Positions 9,659 through 17,768 are shown, counted from the first letter of the stretch. The stretch: DNA of 64,000 bases from Geopseudomonas aromaticivorans (GCF_019097855.1 NZ_JAHRGL010000011.1:62001-126000); one strand, 5' to 3'. The notes: a model not told the origin generated them from the sequence alone. Numbers and translations: made by a program.

Positions 9659-9687
9659 TTGACAGGGTGAGGGGTGATCTCTAATAT
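9659..9687 (+). promoter_or_regulatory. Sigma-70 promoter of tRNA-Val
   Basis: TTGACA at 9659-9664, a 17-bp spacer and TAATAT at 9682-9687 lie 14 bp before the tRNA. This is nearly the ideal sigma-70 promoter, as expected for a stable RNA gene. Confidence 0.85.
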
Positions 9688-9701
9688 GTGCCCCACAACG
9701 C

Positions 9702-9778
9702 AGGCACATAGCTCAGTTGGTTAGAGCACCACCTTGACATGGTGGGGGTCGTTGGTTCGAATCCAATTGTGCCTACCA
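9702..9778 (+). tRNA. tRNA-Val (anticodon GAC)
   Basis: A 77-nt cloverleaf: acceptor stem AGGCACA/TGTGCCT, D-arm AGCTCAGTTGGTTAGAGC, anticodon stem CCACC/GGTGG around TTGACAT, T-arm with GGTTCGAATCC, and an encoded CCA. The anticodon GAC reads Val GUC/GUU. The gene is intact and keeps its own promoter. Its 3' part from 9730 is also the prophage attachment site, so integration rebuilt the tRNA end with an identical phage-borne copy. Confidence 0.97.
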
Positions 9779-9784
9779 AACATC
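9730..9784 (+). repeat. attL: attL, 55-bp direct repeat with attR
   Basis: Identical to 59677-59731. It begins in the anticodon stem of tRNA-Val, runs through the CCA end, and continues 6 bp past it. The first differing bases are a C before (attR has T) and a C after (attR has A). Confidence 0.95.
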
Positions 9785-9804
9785 CCGTAGTTTACGGGGC
9801 TTAG

Positions 9805-9833
9805 AGGGCGATCCGAAAGGGTCGCCCTTTTTG
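9805..9833 (+). terminator. Phage-supplied terminator downstream of tRNA-Val
   Basis: An AGGGCGATCC stem pairs with GGGTCGCCCT around a GAAA tetraloop and is followed by TTTTTGTTTG, a good rho-independent terminator. It lies inside the prophage 27 bp after the tRNA, where it replaces the native terminator that integration moved to 59732. Confidence 0.85.
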
Positions 9834-9877
9834 TTTGGGCAAATTTTGGGAATATTTTGGGCAAACGTGGTGGCGTC

Positions 9878-11014
9878 TCACACCTTGAGGTCGGCACCCA
9901 CCCGCTGATATTCCACCTCATCTTCGCCATGCCCTGACTGATAGTGCTCAGTCATCTTCACGTCGGCGTGGCCCATCAAAGCCTGGATGTACTCCTGCGG
10001 GAATCCCTGCTGCTCGTACAGCCATGCCCCCAGCGCGCGGATCTCATGGAAGGTCGGCCGCTCATCCTTCGGCAGGTGCTCATAGGCCTTGCTCTCGTCT
10101 CTCGCCTTGGCGAACTCCTTGGTCAGATATCCCGGCGTCACCGCGTTCAAGTGCGTCTTGGCGTCTAGCTGCTCGCGCTTGCGCGCCTTCGGCCGGTAGT
10201 GGATCAGGTAGGGGCAGTTGATGCGCGACCGCATGCACTCGCGCACCACGTCGCCCAGCGCCTCGCCCATGACGATCTCGAGGTGGATGGGGCTGCCGTA
10301 GTTCTGAGTCTTGCCCGGTGACACCCTGATCACGTTGCGCTCGAGGTCGACCGCATCCCGTCGCCAGGTGACGATGTCCTCGCGCCGTTGCAGGCTGACA
10401 AGCGCCAAGCGAATCGCGCGACCAAGCCAGTCCGGCGTGCCGGCATAGGCCAGGATCTTGTCCAGCCCATCCTTGGTGTGCCGCTGGCGCTTCTTCTCCG
10501 CCTCCCGCTTGAGCAGGGTCAGCTCGGCCACATTGCGCTCGGCCATGCCCTTGGCCACTGCAAAGGCGAACACCTGGATCATCAGGCCGCGGTGCTTCGT
10601 GTAGGCGTTGTTGCTGTACTGGTCCAGGTACTCGGCCACCGCCAGCACGTCGAGCTGGCCGACCATGCGGCTGCCCAGATCTTCCCGGTACCGCTCGAGC
10701 TTGAACTGGATCTCCTGGAGTGTGCGCGCGGCATACTCCCGATCGGGCAGCCACTCCCGTTCAAACCGGTCAAGCAGGCTGCGGAATGTCGGCGCCCGCT
10801 CGCCGGTGATCTCGGTCAGCAGGGCCCCGTCGTCGACCATCAGCGGCAACAGCTTGGCATTAGCCGCCCGGGCCAGCTTGATCGCTTCTGCCTGCGGCTT
10901 GTTGATGCTGGTCTTCTTCCCGGTAATCGGGTTCCTGTACTGCCAGTACTTCCCGTTGGGGTATAGGTTCGCCGGCAGGTTCCGGTTGCTGGTACTGCGC
11001 TTCCTTGGCGACAT
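9878..11014 (-). CDS. int: Tyrosine-recombinase integrase
   Basis: Catalyses site-specific integration and excision at tRNA-Val. The 378-residue product has an N-terminal arm-binding region, a core-binding domain, and a C-terminal catalytic domain with Arg in SLQRREDI, the HxxR box (FHEIRALG), the final His in LMGHADV and the nucleophile Tyr in TEHYQ. It lies beside attL and reads toward it. Its ATG overlaps the stop of the small gene upstream (ATGA), so the two are coupled. Confidence 0.95.
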   Translation of the reverse strand: MSPRKRSTSNRNLPANLYPNGKYWQYRNPITGKKTSINKPQAEAIKLARAANAKLLPLMVDDGALLTEITGERAPTFRSLLDRFEREWLPDREYAARTLQEIQFKLERYREDLGSRMVGQLDVLAVAEYLDQYSNNAYTKHRGLMIQVFAFAVAKGMAERNVAELTLLKREAEKKRQRHTKDGLDKILAYAGTPDWLGRAIRLALVSLQRREDIVTWRRDAVDLERNVIRVSPGKTQNYGSPIHLEIVMGEALGDVVRECMRSRINCPYLIHYRPKARKREQLDAKTHLNAVTPGYLTKEFAKARDESKAYEHLPKDERPTFHEIRALGAWLYEQQGFPQEYIQALMGHADVKMTEHYQSGHGEDEVEYQRVGADLKV

Positions 11015-11247
11015 CAGGCCACCTCCAGCATCTTGGCCAGCAGCGGATCACTGGAACCGGTCAGCTCGGCCTGCAGGTCCACGAAGTACATCCCGCCTTT
11101 GATCTCTCCCACTACCTCTCCTTCCTCGATCCACTTCTTGAGCTGCTGCAGGCTAGGGTTCCGGCCTGCGTATCGCAGCTTGCGGTATTCGCCGACCTCC
11201 ATGAGGCGCGGCATCTTGATGGTGATTTCTGCGAGCACTTTTGCCAC
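11014..11247 (-). CDS. xis: Excisionase-like winged-helix protein
   Basis: A 77-residue basic protein with the pattern of phage excisionases: PSLQQLKKWIEEGEV (recognition helix) followed by a short wing IKGGMYFVD. I chose the GTG at 11247 because GGAGGT lies 8 nt upstream; later ATG codons have no ribosome site. It overlaps int by 1 nt (ATGA), the classic xis-int arrangement. It would direct Int toward excision. The family call is by pattern and position. Confidence 0.75.
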   Translation of the reverse strand: MAKVLAEITIKMPRLMEVGEYRKLRYAGRNPSLQQLKKWIEEGEVVGEIKGGMYFVDLQAELTGSSDPLLAKMLEVA

Positions 11248-11318
11248 GGCTCGGGACCTCCAGACAAAGGCTGGCCGCGCCACCCTGGCGGGCGACGGTA
11301 TTGATTTGGCGGGATGGA

Positions 11319-11486
11319 TTACTTTGAGCGCTGATCCTCCGGCTGGCGCCGGAACTCAGTGCAGATCACCACGGCGTCGGTACCGTCAGTGCGGTGGACG
11401 GGCATCTGGTGGAACGGCAGCTTGCTGCAGTCGGCCAGCGCTCGAGCACATGCGGCGCAACGGCCGCCTTTGGGGTAGTAGTTCAT
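11319..11486 (-). CDS. Small cysteine-containing phage protein
   Basis: A 55-residue protein starting MNYYPKGGRCAAC. Cysteines at 10, 13, 20 and 42 could bind a metal, though the spacing is not a standard ribbon. It overlaps the stop of the gene upstream by an ATGA junction, which supports the start. Such short proteins are frequent in Pseudomonas phage left arms. The function is unknown. Confidence 0.6.
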   Translation of the reverse strand: MNYYPKGGRCAACARALADCSKLPFHQMPVHRTDGTDAVVICTEFRRQPEDQRSK

Positions 11487-11920
11487 GTGCCGGACTCCAT
11501 GGCGGCGTCGATCCTGTCCAGCAGGCTGCTGACGACTCGAGTGCCTGGCGGTGAAGCGCGTGCCCACTTCTCCACCTCGTACTGCATGAGCGGGCGGCAC
11601 TCGGCCAGCAGGCTGCGCAGCGCCTCGACCTCGGCGCGCAGGGTGTCGCGCTCCGATTCCAGTTCGTCTATTCGCACCAAAAGGTTGTCTGAGCACACGT
11701 CCTTCGCGGCGTTCTCGCTCTCCGGCTCATTGCAGCGCCGCGCCAATTGCTCGTTTTTCTCAGCCCACTCGTCAGCGAGGTTGTTCGCCCCCTGGCACTG
11801 CCGCTGCAGCTTGTCGAAGTCGGAGGCGAGGACTACTTCCGGTCCGTGCGGCGTATAGCTGATCTTGTTGCCGGCTTCGGAAAGCATCTGCACGACACGG
11901 TATCGGTGAATCCTGCTCAT
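11483..11920 (-). CDS. Hypothetical coiled-coil phage protein
   Basis: A 145-residue protein with a predicted coiled coil over roughly residues 35-100 (LQRQCQ... to LRAEVEALRSLL), rich in Glu, Arg and Leu, and no membrane segment. It sits in a tight run of left-arm genes whose start and stop codons overlap. I recognise no family. The start at 11920 overlaps the stop of the Ea22-like gene upstream. Confidence 0.65.
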   Translation of the reverse strand: MSRIHRYRVVQMLSEAGNKISYTPHGPEVVLASDFDKLQRQCQGANNLADEWAEKNEQLARRCNEPESENAAKDVCSDNLLVRIDELESERDTLRAEVEALRSLLAECRPLMQYEVEKWARASPPGTRVVSSLLDRIDAAMESGT

Positions 11921-12894
11921 TACTCACCTCCGGCCAGCAGGGCGTATGCGATCAAGTCAGCCAGATCCCTCGGCACCTTCACGGTGTCCGGCTGCTCGGC
12001 GCAATCACAGTCCGAGTCGCACTGGCCAGTCTTGCCGCAACAGCCGCATTCAGGCTGCTCGGCGGCGGCGGGCGGGGTGGTGTAGACCGCCATCCCGTCC
12101 GTAACATGTGGGTCGCCAACGGTATGGATTACCACCTGGCCATCTATGCTGTAGACAAGGCCGAATATTTCAGGCTCCTGCGCTACCGGTGCCGGCGCGT
12201 CCTGGCCGGGCAGCAAGGCGTTGAGCTGCTTCGCCACTCGCTCAACGGTCGGCACGTCGATCATGGCGGCGATTTGCGGGGTGCTCACGCAGCCGAGCAG
12301 CACCTCGTAGGCCGCCCGGATGACGCGGGATTGCGGTGCTGCCGGTGCCGGCGCGGCAGCAATTCCCGCCCTCTTGGCGTACTCGCGGAGTTTTTCAACG
12401 GTGCGCGGCGCATCGGCCTTGTTTGCAATGGCATAGCTGGCAGCGCCGAGCAGGCCGCGCGGAACAGCGACTTCATCGTCATCGGCTATTCGTATCGGCG
12501 CGTCCGGCGGAGCCAGAGGCCACTCCGCGGCGTCACCCTTGCGACCCAGCGCCACGTCTATCTTGTCCAGGCAGGCGTAGATCGCCTTTTCGTTCGGCGC
12601 TTCGCTGATCTCGACCAGCAGGGAACGCTGCTGGCGGATGGTGGCGATCATGGCTAGTACGGTGGCGGGGTTGGCGGCGGCGATGAACTTCCAGTCGGCG
12701 CTTGTGCCGGACCCATACACCTCGGCTACGGTGCGCGCGCATTCGACAGATCCAGAGCCGTCATCGTTCTTGCGAACCGGCGCGATAAAAGCATCGCCCC
12801 ATGTGCTCCATGGCCCCGGCGTTGCCGCCTGTGCCTTGCGCTCCAGCTCTGCCAGCTGCTCGTCGGTGATGCTCATTACGGGTGCGGTGGTCAT
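11920..12894 (-). CDS. Ead/Ea22-like phage protein
   Basis: A 324-residue protein whose N-terminal half has the Ea22-like pattern: LERKAQAATPGPW, then ADWKFIAAANPATVLAMI. Proteins of this family are common in temperate phage left arms and are of unknown function. The middle is Ala/Pro-rich and low in complexity. The C-terminal part carries a cysteine cluster (CGCCGKTGQCDSDCDC) that could bind metal. The start overlaps the preceding stop (ATGA), with a weak AGGA ribosome site. Confidence 0.7.
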   Translation of the reverse strand: MTTAPVMSITDEQLAELERKAQAATPGPWSTWGDAFIAPVRKNDDGSGSVECARTVAEVYGSGTSADWKFIAAANPATVLAMIATIRQQRSLLVEISEAPNEKAIYACLDKIDVALGRKGDAAEWPLAPPDAPIRIADDDEVAVPRGLLGAASYAIANKADAPRTVEKLREYAKRAGIAAAPAPAAPQSRVIRAAYEVLLGCVSTPQIAAMIDVPTVERVAKQLNALLPGQDAPAPVAQEPEIFGLVYSIDGQVVIHTVGDPHVTDGMAVYTTPPAAAEQPECGCCGKTGQCDSDCDCAEQPDTVKVPRDLADLIAYALLAGGE

Positions 12895-13058
12895 TTCCTG
12901 CTCTCCAGTTTTTCAGCGATCCGAATCGCGGCCTTCGCCGATCGGTCTTCCATGTACTTCCACCCGAGCTTCTCGCGGCACCAGACATCGGCGCCGCCCT
13001 GTGGGCGCTTGCGGTAGTAAGTCTGGCCGTGGGCGTGAGTGGCTCCTGGCGGGATCAT
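12891..13058 (-). CDS. Hypothetical small phage protein
   Basis: A 55-residue basic protein (MIPPGATHAHG start) rich in Lys and Arg, without a membrane segment. Both ends overlap its neighbours by a few bases, which supports the reading frame. Function is unknown. Confidence 0.55.
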   Translation of the reverse strand: MIPPGATHAHGQTYYRKRPQGGADVWCREKLGWKYMEDRSAKAAIRIAEKLESRK

Positions 13059-13303
13059 TGCTGCGGATCCTGCTTCACCGGCGGCAGCTCGCGCACGGAG
13101 ACCGCAGTGTTGGAGACCTCCAGCCAACCGCTGCAGCGCTTGTGCTGGTATTGCTCGCCGCGGACCTCGTCGATTTCGTCGCCCTCGATGCCGATCACCT
13201 GGCTGCAGTGAGGGCAGCGGACGACGTAGGAGCGGTCTGTATCGCGGCTGACCTGGCGGACGAGCAGGATCTCGTCCGGGGCGGACGGGTTTTCTGTGGG
13301 CAT
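13055..13303 (-). CDS. Hypothetical zinc-ribbon-like phage protein
   Basis: An 82-residue protein with CPHC near residue 30 and a later HKRC, a possible Cys/Cys/His/Cys metal site. I chose the start at 13303 because GAGGAA precedes it; an ATG 21 codons upstream would run into the region before the ADP-ribosyltransferase gene. The stop overlaps the next gene by an ATGA junction. Function is unknown. Confidence 0.55.
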   Translation of the reverse strand: MPTENPSAPDEILLVRQVSRDTDRSYVVRCPHCSQVIGIEGDEIDEVRGEQYQHKRCSGWLEVSNTAVSVRELPPVKQDPQQ

Positions 13304-13388
13304 GGGGATTCCTCGCCGGGGTGGCGTGATTCGTCGAGTTGGTGGTATTGGTTGCTGGCCCGGCATGGAGCCGGATCAAGGAGGGTGC

Positions 13389-13826
13389 ATGCTTTACAGA
13401 GGAGAGTGCCTACAAACCCATGCGGCCAATGGGGGCGAGATTCGCCCGAAAGGGGGGCTTCCCGAAGTGACGCCGCGGTTTGATGGGTCCATCAAGTTCG
13501 ATGGGCGATTCACTCATGGTGAAACCGAGCAAAATGCTGTCCGCGCTCATCATCTTGAAAGCGGAAAATGGGGTGGCTGTTGGGTATCCACCACCCGGGA
13601 CTACAACCGTGCGGTGCACTTCGCCACCTCTGGGAACATGTCAGAAGGAGTTGTCTACGCTCTCGATGAATCGCTGTTCGCCGATGCTGAGGTTGTGGCG
13701 GTAGAGGATGTTGACCCGCACTATCCGGAAGAGAAAGAGGTTTCCATTCGTGCCTCAGACTTTGGGGCAATCCCGCAGTCTGTGGTAGTAGCGTGCGAGC
13801 CTGTAAAACCAGACTGGATGGAATAG
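13389..13826 (+). CDS. Cholera-toxin-like mono-ADP-ribosyltransferase fold protein
   Basis: A 145-residue protein with the ordered motifs of the R-S-E class of ADP-ribosyltransferases: Arg4 in MLYRGE, a GGL loop at 22-24, Ser67-Thr-Thr in CWVSTT, and Glu115-Lys-Glu117 in YPEEKEVS. The order and spacing resemble the cholera/heat-labile toxin A chain (YRAD, YVSTS, DEQEVS). There is no signal peptide, so it should act inside the bacterium. It reads against the surrounding left-arm operon and is followed 17 bp later by a 67-codon gene. The start has AAGGAGG. Enzyme activity and target are inferred; a degenerate or RES-like toxin is the alternative. Confidence 0.65.
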   Translation: MLYRGECLQTHAANGGEIRPKGGLPEVTPRFDGSIKFDGRFTHGETEQNAVRAHHLESGKWGGCWVSTTRDYNRAVHFATSGNMSEGVVYALDESLFADAEVVAVEDVDPHYPEEKEVSIRASDFGAIPQSVVVACEPVKPDWME

Positions 13827-13843
13827 AAATCAAGGAGAGATAG

Positions 13844-14047
13844 ATGGCAACTGATCGTGAAATAGCTCTGGAACAGGCCGCAGCGGCGATACTCGCGGAA
13901 GCCAAAGCGGCTGGCCTCGACCTGCCAGCCATTGCTGAAAGGGCCAAGAGCGGGATTGCTGGCAACAAGTCGTATGTTTGGGTGGGCGCAGAACATAAGG
14001 TCGAGTCGGGGGAGGCCATCGATTACCTGTTGCAGTCTGTTCGATAG
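13844..14047 (+). CDS. Small hypothetical protein paired with the ADP-ribosyltransferase-like gene
   Basis: A 67-residue helical protein, Ala/Glu-rich in the first half (EQAAAAILAEAKAAGLDLP) and ending DYLLQSVR. It starts after AAGGAG, 17 bp downstream of the ADP-ribosyltransferase-like gene and in the same direction, so the two form an operon. Its small size and pairing suggest an antitoxin or partner, but there is no motif to prove it. Confidence 0.6.
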   Translation: MATDREIALEQAAAAILAEAKAAGLDLPAIAERAKSGIAGNKSYVWVGAEHKVESGEAIDYLLQSVR

Positions 14048-14057
14048 GCAGAAGCAA

Positions 14058-14080
14058 CGTCAGGCCGCCATGGCCTGACG
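14058..14080. terminator. Hairpin between convergent genes at 14.06 kb
   Basis: A perfect 9-bp stem (CGTCAGGCC / GGCCTGACG) with loop GCCAT lies just after the 67-codon gene and overlaps the last codons of the methyltransferase gene. It has no T-tract. It may limit read-through in either direction. Confidence 0.5.
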
Positions 14081-15880
14081 CTCCCTCCACGGATCATTCG
14101 CCCGCGCGATCGCAGCCATGGGTGGCGGGCTGACGCTGTTGCCGCACATGTGGACCTGCTCGCTCTTGGTGAACCTCCGCCCGTCGTGCCCGTGGGTTAT
14201 TACGTAGTTCGGCGGGAATCCCTGGGCCCGGTACAGCTCGTGCGGCTGCAGCATCCGCAGGCAGATGTCGACGATCAGGTACGGGTCGCCGCCGATCCAG
14301 ACCGTGACCAGAGCCAGGCGGTCGCGGGTGGTGATGGTGTCCAGCGGATCCTGCACGGCCCGGGCATCGCCGTTCCCGTAGTAGTTCACCAGGAAGGCTG
14401 CGCAGCGCAGGGCGCCGGCCTCAACATCTGACGACAGCTTGCACTCGACCACGCCGAAGCGGGCGGCGCCGGCCAACACCGTCGGCAGCGGCTGATCCGG
14501 ATCAATGCTGGCCACGTTCTGGGCCATGGCAGTGAGGTGTGCGGTCACCAGCGCCTGATGCTCCGCGCCTGCCGTCAGAGTCGGCACCGGCTCATCCATT
14601 CCGCGGCCTGCGCATTTCTTCCGCAGCGTCACCAGGTTCGCCGTCACCAGCTGCTGCTGGCTGCCGGTGTTGGTCACCGTGGTCATCGGCTCGTCCATCC
14701 CCTTGGAGTGCGTGGTGTTGAACCCTCCATTGGCCTGGGCGAGGAATGCGGTCGCCACGCCCATAGCATGGGCCGCGCCGGCCGGCCGCTTGTAGTTCCC
14801 GCCGCTGGTGATGGTGGGCAGCGGCTGGTCCAGAGGTAGGCCTCCTTCATCGAAGCGGAACTTCACCAAGTGCGGAGAGGCGAGCGCGAAGGACCCGCCC
14901 CGCGGCCAAGCCGTCACGGTGTTGAGTGGCTGGTCGACCGGCTGCACTGCTTCCCTCGACCAGTTGGCAATCGGCACGATGAATGGTTTGGCCCGCTTGA
15001 TCACCTCGCGTTGGATGCCTTTGGCGATCCGGCGCATGGTTGCGTCGGCCAAGAGCTTCTTGCGGTCGAAGATGCTTCGCCCGGGGATGCTCCAGTCGAT
15101 GCAGTCGGCCGCGGTGCGGTAGGGCTTCTGGCCCTTGGCTGGCTTCTCGGCATGGGTCGGCTCCGGCCAGGCGATGGATTCGCCATCCCGGCGGGCAACC
15201 AGAAACAGTCGCTCCCGGCTGGTCGGCGCACCATAGTCGCAGGCGCGCAGTACGCGGTGCTCGACCGCATAGCCGAGGCCCTCGAGCTGAGCGAGGAACC
15301 GTCGCCAGGTGCTTCCCTTGCGTTTCGGATCCGGCACCAGGAACTGCTCGCCCCGCGGCACTCGCTCGCCCGTGCGGGCCACGCTTCCGTCCAGGCGCAT
15401 GACTCGGCCGGTCTTCTTGCAGCGCTTTGCGATCAGCGGGCCCCACTGACGGATCTGCTTCACGTTCTCCAGGCTGATGATCCGTGGCTGGGCGATGCCT
15501 GCCCACTTGATCACCACCCAGGACAGGTCGCGGATTTCCTTCTTGCGTGGCTGGCCGCCAGCGGCCTGGCTGTGGTGAGTGCAGTCCGGCGAAGCGTGGA
15601 ACCAGCCGACACGGCGCCCGGCCAGCACCTGGACGGGATCAACCACCCAGACATCGGTCTGCAGGTGCAGGGCTCCCGGGTGGTTCGCCTCATGCATGCT
15701 GATCGCTGCAGGGTTGTGGTTGATCGCGATGTGCACTGGCCGGCCAAGGCCCATTTCCAGACCGGTCGACGCACCACCTCCGCCGGCGAACAGATCGACG
15801 TTGATCTCCTCATCCTGCTCGGCCAGCGGCAGGGTGTACTGGGTGCGGAAGTTCATCGGGGCTGATTTCAGAGAGGTCAT
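14060..15880 (-). CDS. C5-cytosine DNA methyltransferase with repeated recognition region
   Basis: Transfers a methyl group from SAM to cytosine C5. In the 606-residue product motif I is VDLFAGGGGAS (about 28-38). Motif IV is SPDCT with the catalytic Cys100, replacing the usual PPC. Motif VI is LENV (about 137-140), motif VIII RERLFLVARR, and motif X GNSVSPP (about 580). Between VIII and X, six modules with the core DxPLxTVT follow at about 316, 351, 396, 429, 462 and 510, an unusual recognition domain. I chose the ATG at 15880, with AAGGAA upstream. No restriction enzyme gene is adjacent, so it probably protects phage DNA. Confidence 0.88.
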   Translation of the reverse strand: MTSLKSAPMNFRTQYTLPLAEQDEEINVDLFAGGGGASTGLEMGLGRPVHIAINHNPAAISMHEANHPGALHLQTDVWVVDPVQVLAGRRVGWFHASPDCTHHSQAAGGQPRKKEIRDLSWVVIKWAGIAQPRIISLENVKQIRQWGPLIAKRCKKTGRVMRLDGSVARTGERVPRGEQFLVPDPKRKGSTWRRFLAQLEGLGYAVEHRVLRACDYGAPTSRERLFLVARRDGESIAWPEPTHAEKPAKGQKPYRTAADCIDWSIPGRSIFDRKKLLADATMRRIAKGIQREVIKRAKPFIVPIANWSREAVQPVDQPLNTVTAWPRGGSFALASPHLVKFRFDEGGLPLDQPLPTITSGGNYKRPAGAAHAMGVATAFLAQANGGFNTTHSKGMDEPMTTVTNTGSQQQLVTANLVTLRKKCAGRGMDEPVPTLTAGAEHQALVTAHLTAMAQNVASIDPDQPLPTVLAGAARFGVVECKLSSDVEAGALRCAAFLVNYYGNGDARAVQDPLDTITTRDRLALVTVWIGGDPYLIVDICLRMLQPHELYRAQGFPPNYVITHGHDGRRFTKSEQVHMCGNSVSPPPMAAIARANDPWRERQAMAA

Positions 15881-15897
15881 TCGTGTCGTTCCTTGGC

Positions 15898-16689
15898 TCA
15901 TGCGGCGACGGTTCGGGCGGCGCTGGCCCGGCTGATGATGCGGATTGCTCTGCGGTTCCGGCGCGGGGCCGGGCCAGGCTTTCCCAGTTCGGCTACCTGC
16001 TGCACCGGCTGGCGGCGAACAGCGGAGAGGATCAGGGCTGGCACGACCTCGAGAGCGAGGGCAAAGCCGATGCAGAGCAGGGTGGCCAGCTCAAGCGGAA
16101 GGCCGGCGGCCTTCGGTGCTGCGGCGCGCAGCTCGGTCAGCTCGCGCGAGGTGGCATCGAGGCGCTGGCGGGCCTGGTCGCGCTGCTCAGCAATGCGGGG
16201 CAGGGCGCGGCTCTCCAGCTCCAGGGCACGGGTGAACATGCCGCGGCTGCGCATGGCTTCGGCCTGGGCGCGGATCGATGAGGCCTCGGCGGTGAGCTGT
16301 GCGCTCAGCTGCAGATCTGCTGCCCGGGCCTGCTCGAGGTCGGCGATGCGCTGCTGCTGGACGGCCTGCTGCTGTGCACGGCTGCCGATGATCGAGCTCA
16401 TCATGCGGTCGTAGGTGGCCCACCCGGAGACGCCGGCCAACACCAGGGCGCAGGCGATCATCATGGCGGCGCAAGCGCTTCGGCCGTCTCCGGCCAGCTG
16501 CAGGGCCGTTGGCCAGGCGAGGTACTTGAAAACGTCGAGTAGCACCGCGGCGACGGCGAACAAAGCCGCGAGCTGGCCATCTTCGATCAGGGCGAACATG
16601 GCCAGGCCGACGGAGACGACGGTGACGCTCGACAGGCCCAGGGCGATGGCGGTCAGTGCCGAGTGGTTGCCACGGAGGCGACCGGTCAT
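15898..16689 (-). CDS. Membrane protein with central coiled coil
   Basis: A 263-residue protein with about three N-terminal membrane segments (residues 12-35, 40-60, 75-95), a long Gln/Ala-rich coiled coil (about 105-190), one more membrane segment (LELATLLCIGFALALEVVPALIL) and a basic tail. The ATG at 16689 follows AAGGA. It overlaps the gene upstream by 4 bp and ends 17 bp before the methyltransferase start. The function is unknown; a role in host takeover or exclusion is only a possibility. Confidence 0.65.
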   Translation of the reverse strand: MTGRLRGNHSALTAIALGLSSVTVVSVGLAMFALIEDGQLAALFAVAAVLLDVFKYLAWPTALQLAGDGRSACAAMMIACALVLAGVSGWATYDRMMSSIIGSRAQQQAVQQQRIADLEQARAADLQLSAQLTAEASSIRAQAEAMRSRGMFTRALELESRALPRIAEQRDQARQRLDATSRELTELRAAAPKAAGLPLELATLLCIGFALALEVVPALILSAVRRQPVQQVAELGKPGPAPRRNRRAIRIISRASAARTVAA

Positions 16690-17021
16690 GCCACATCCTT
16701 CCACGTAGTGCTGGGCGCCTTCTTCTTGCCGCGCGCTGTCTCAGGTGCTTCTACCTTCACCTTCGCGCGGATCTTGAGGTCACGAGACTTTCCAGCCTTC
16801 CGCAGCAATGCGATGTACTGCTCAGCGAACTGCGGGGCATCGAACAAGCTGCTCAGCTGCACGACGCGCGAACCGAGCATGGTCTTTTCGGAGCGACTCT
16901 CGACGGCCGCAAGCCACTGGGAAGGCGTCAGCTCAGTTTTCCCGACGGTGGTCGGTGTTTTCTTCCTGGCTTCCTCTCGAGCGAAGTGCTCGGTCATGCC
17001 GAATACAGCGAATGTGCTCAT
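16686..17021 (-). CDS. Hypothetical phage protein
   Basis: A 111-residue soluble protein, basic at the C-terminus (KIRAKVKVEAPETARGKKK). GGAG precedes the ATG at 17021. The stop overlaps the next gene's start. I recognise no family. A short hairpin (CGCGGC TTC GCCGCG) lies about 110 bp upstream, near 17130-17147. Confidence 0.6.
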   Translation of the reverse strand: MSTFAVFGMTEHFAREEARKKTPTTVGKTELTPSQWLAAVESRSEKTMLGSRVVQLSSLFDAPQFAEQYIALLRKAGKSRDLKIRAKVKVEAPETARGKKKAPSTTWKDVA

Positions 17022-17174
17022 GGTCCACTCCGGGCAATGCGTGGCCATGCCGTCGGCTATGGCCGGCAGCTGGCGGGTGATGTGGGATCAGAAGTTGGCT
17101 TAGTCGAGCCGGGATAGTGCGGCAGCGCCCTCGCGGCGAAGCCGCGCAGAGCGCTCTTTCGATGGGCGGGGCTG

Positions 17175-17360
17175 CTATCTGGTGGTGCGACGCCGCTTGA
17201 GGCGCGTCTCCGGATCCACGGTCTTTCGCCGAGGCGGCAGGGGTTTGACCGCATCGAAACCTGCGACTGACACGACAGGAACAGAGCTCTGTGAAGCTAG
17301 CTCTGCCAGCCAGGCTGCATCAGCTGCTCGCCGTGACGGGGTGATATTGCAAATGATCAT
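17175..17360 (-). CDS. Hypothetical small phage protein
   Basis: A 61-residue protein (MIICNITPSRRAADAAWL) with a basic C-terminus (RRKTVDPETRLKRRR). GGAG precedes the ATG at 17360. It is separated from its neighbours by about 90-150 bp on each side. Function is unknown. Confidence 0.5.
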   Translation of the reverse strand: MIICNITPSRRAADAAWLAELASQSSVPVVSVAGFDAVKPLPPRRKTVDPETRLKRRRTTR

Positions 17361-17450
17361 GGCAACGTCTCCGCGTGGTGTTTGTTCAACACCTACCAAG
17401 CAATTGTTAAACCATGGTTGATCTGCTTGGAGATCATCGCGCTCTGAGGG

Positions 17451-17768
17451 TCAGGATTCTGCTCGTTCGAGACGCGCAGACTCGGCGGCGCCGGCCTGGT
17501 ACAGCCTCCGCGCCACGTTTTCGGATGGCGTGAATTCGTGGCGCGGAACGGCGAGCATCGGCGCGGAGCCGTCGGGCCCGGCGGCGTGGGCGTTGAGGAT
17601 CAGCAACTGGATCGCTTCGGCCTGCTCCTCGATGTCGTGCCAGGCCATCAGGTCGTCGAGCATGGCGCGGATGCCTGGGCGGACGCGGTGGCGCAGCTCG
17701 GTTTCGCCGACAGTGGCGCGCTTGGCGGCAGCCTTGGCCGAGCGTTCGGTCTGGCTCTTGGTGCTCAT
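17451..17768 (-). CDS. Hypothetical phage protein, possibly ribbon-helix-helix
   Basis: A 105-residue protein. The stretch GETELRHRVRPG followed by two helices (AMLDDLMAWHDIEEQAEAIQLL) resembles a ribbon-helix-helix DNA-binding unit, but the match is weak. The ATG at 17768 has AGGAAG upstream and overlaps the stop of the Rmf-like gene. It could be a small regulator. Confidence 0.55.
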   Translation of the reverse strand: MSTKSQTERSAKAAAKRATVGETELRHRVRPGIRAMLDDLMAWHDIEEQAEAIQLLILNAHAAGPDGSAPMLAVPRHEFTPSENVARRLYQAGAAESARLERAES

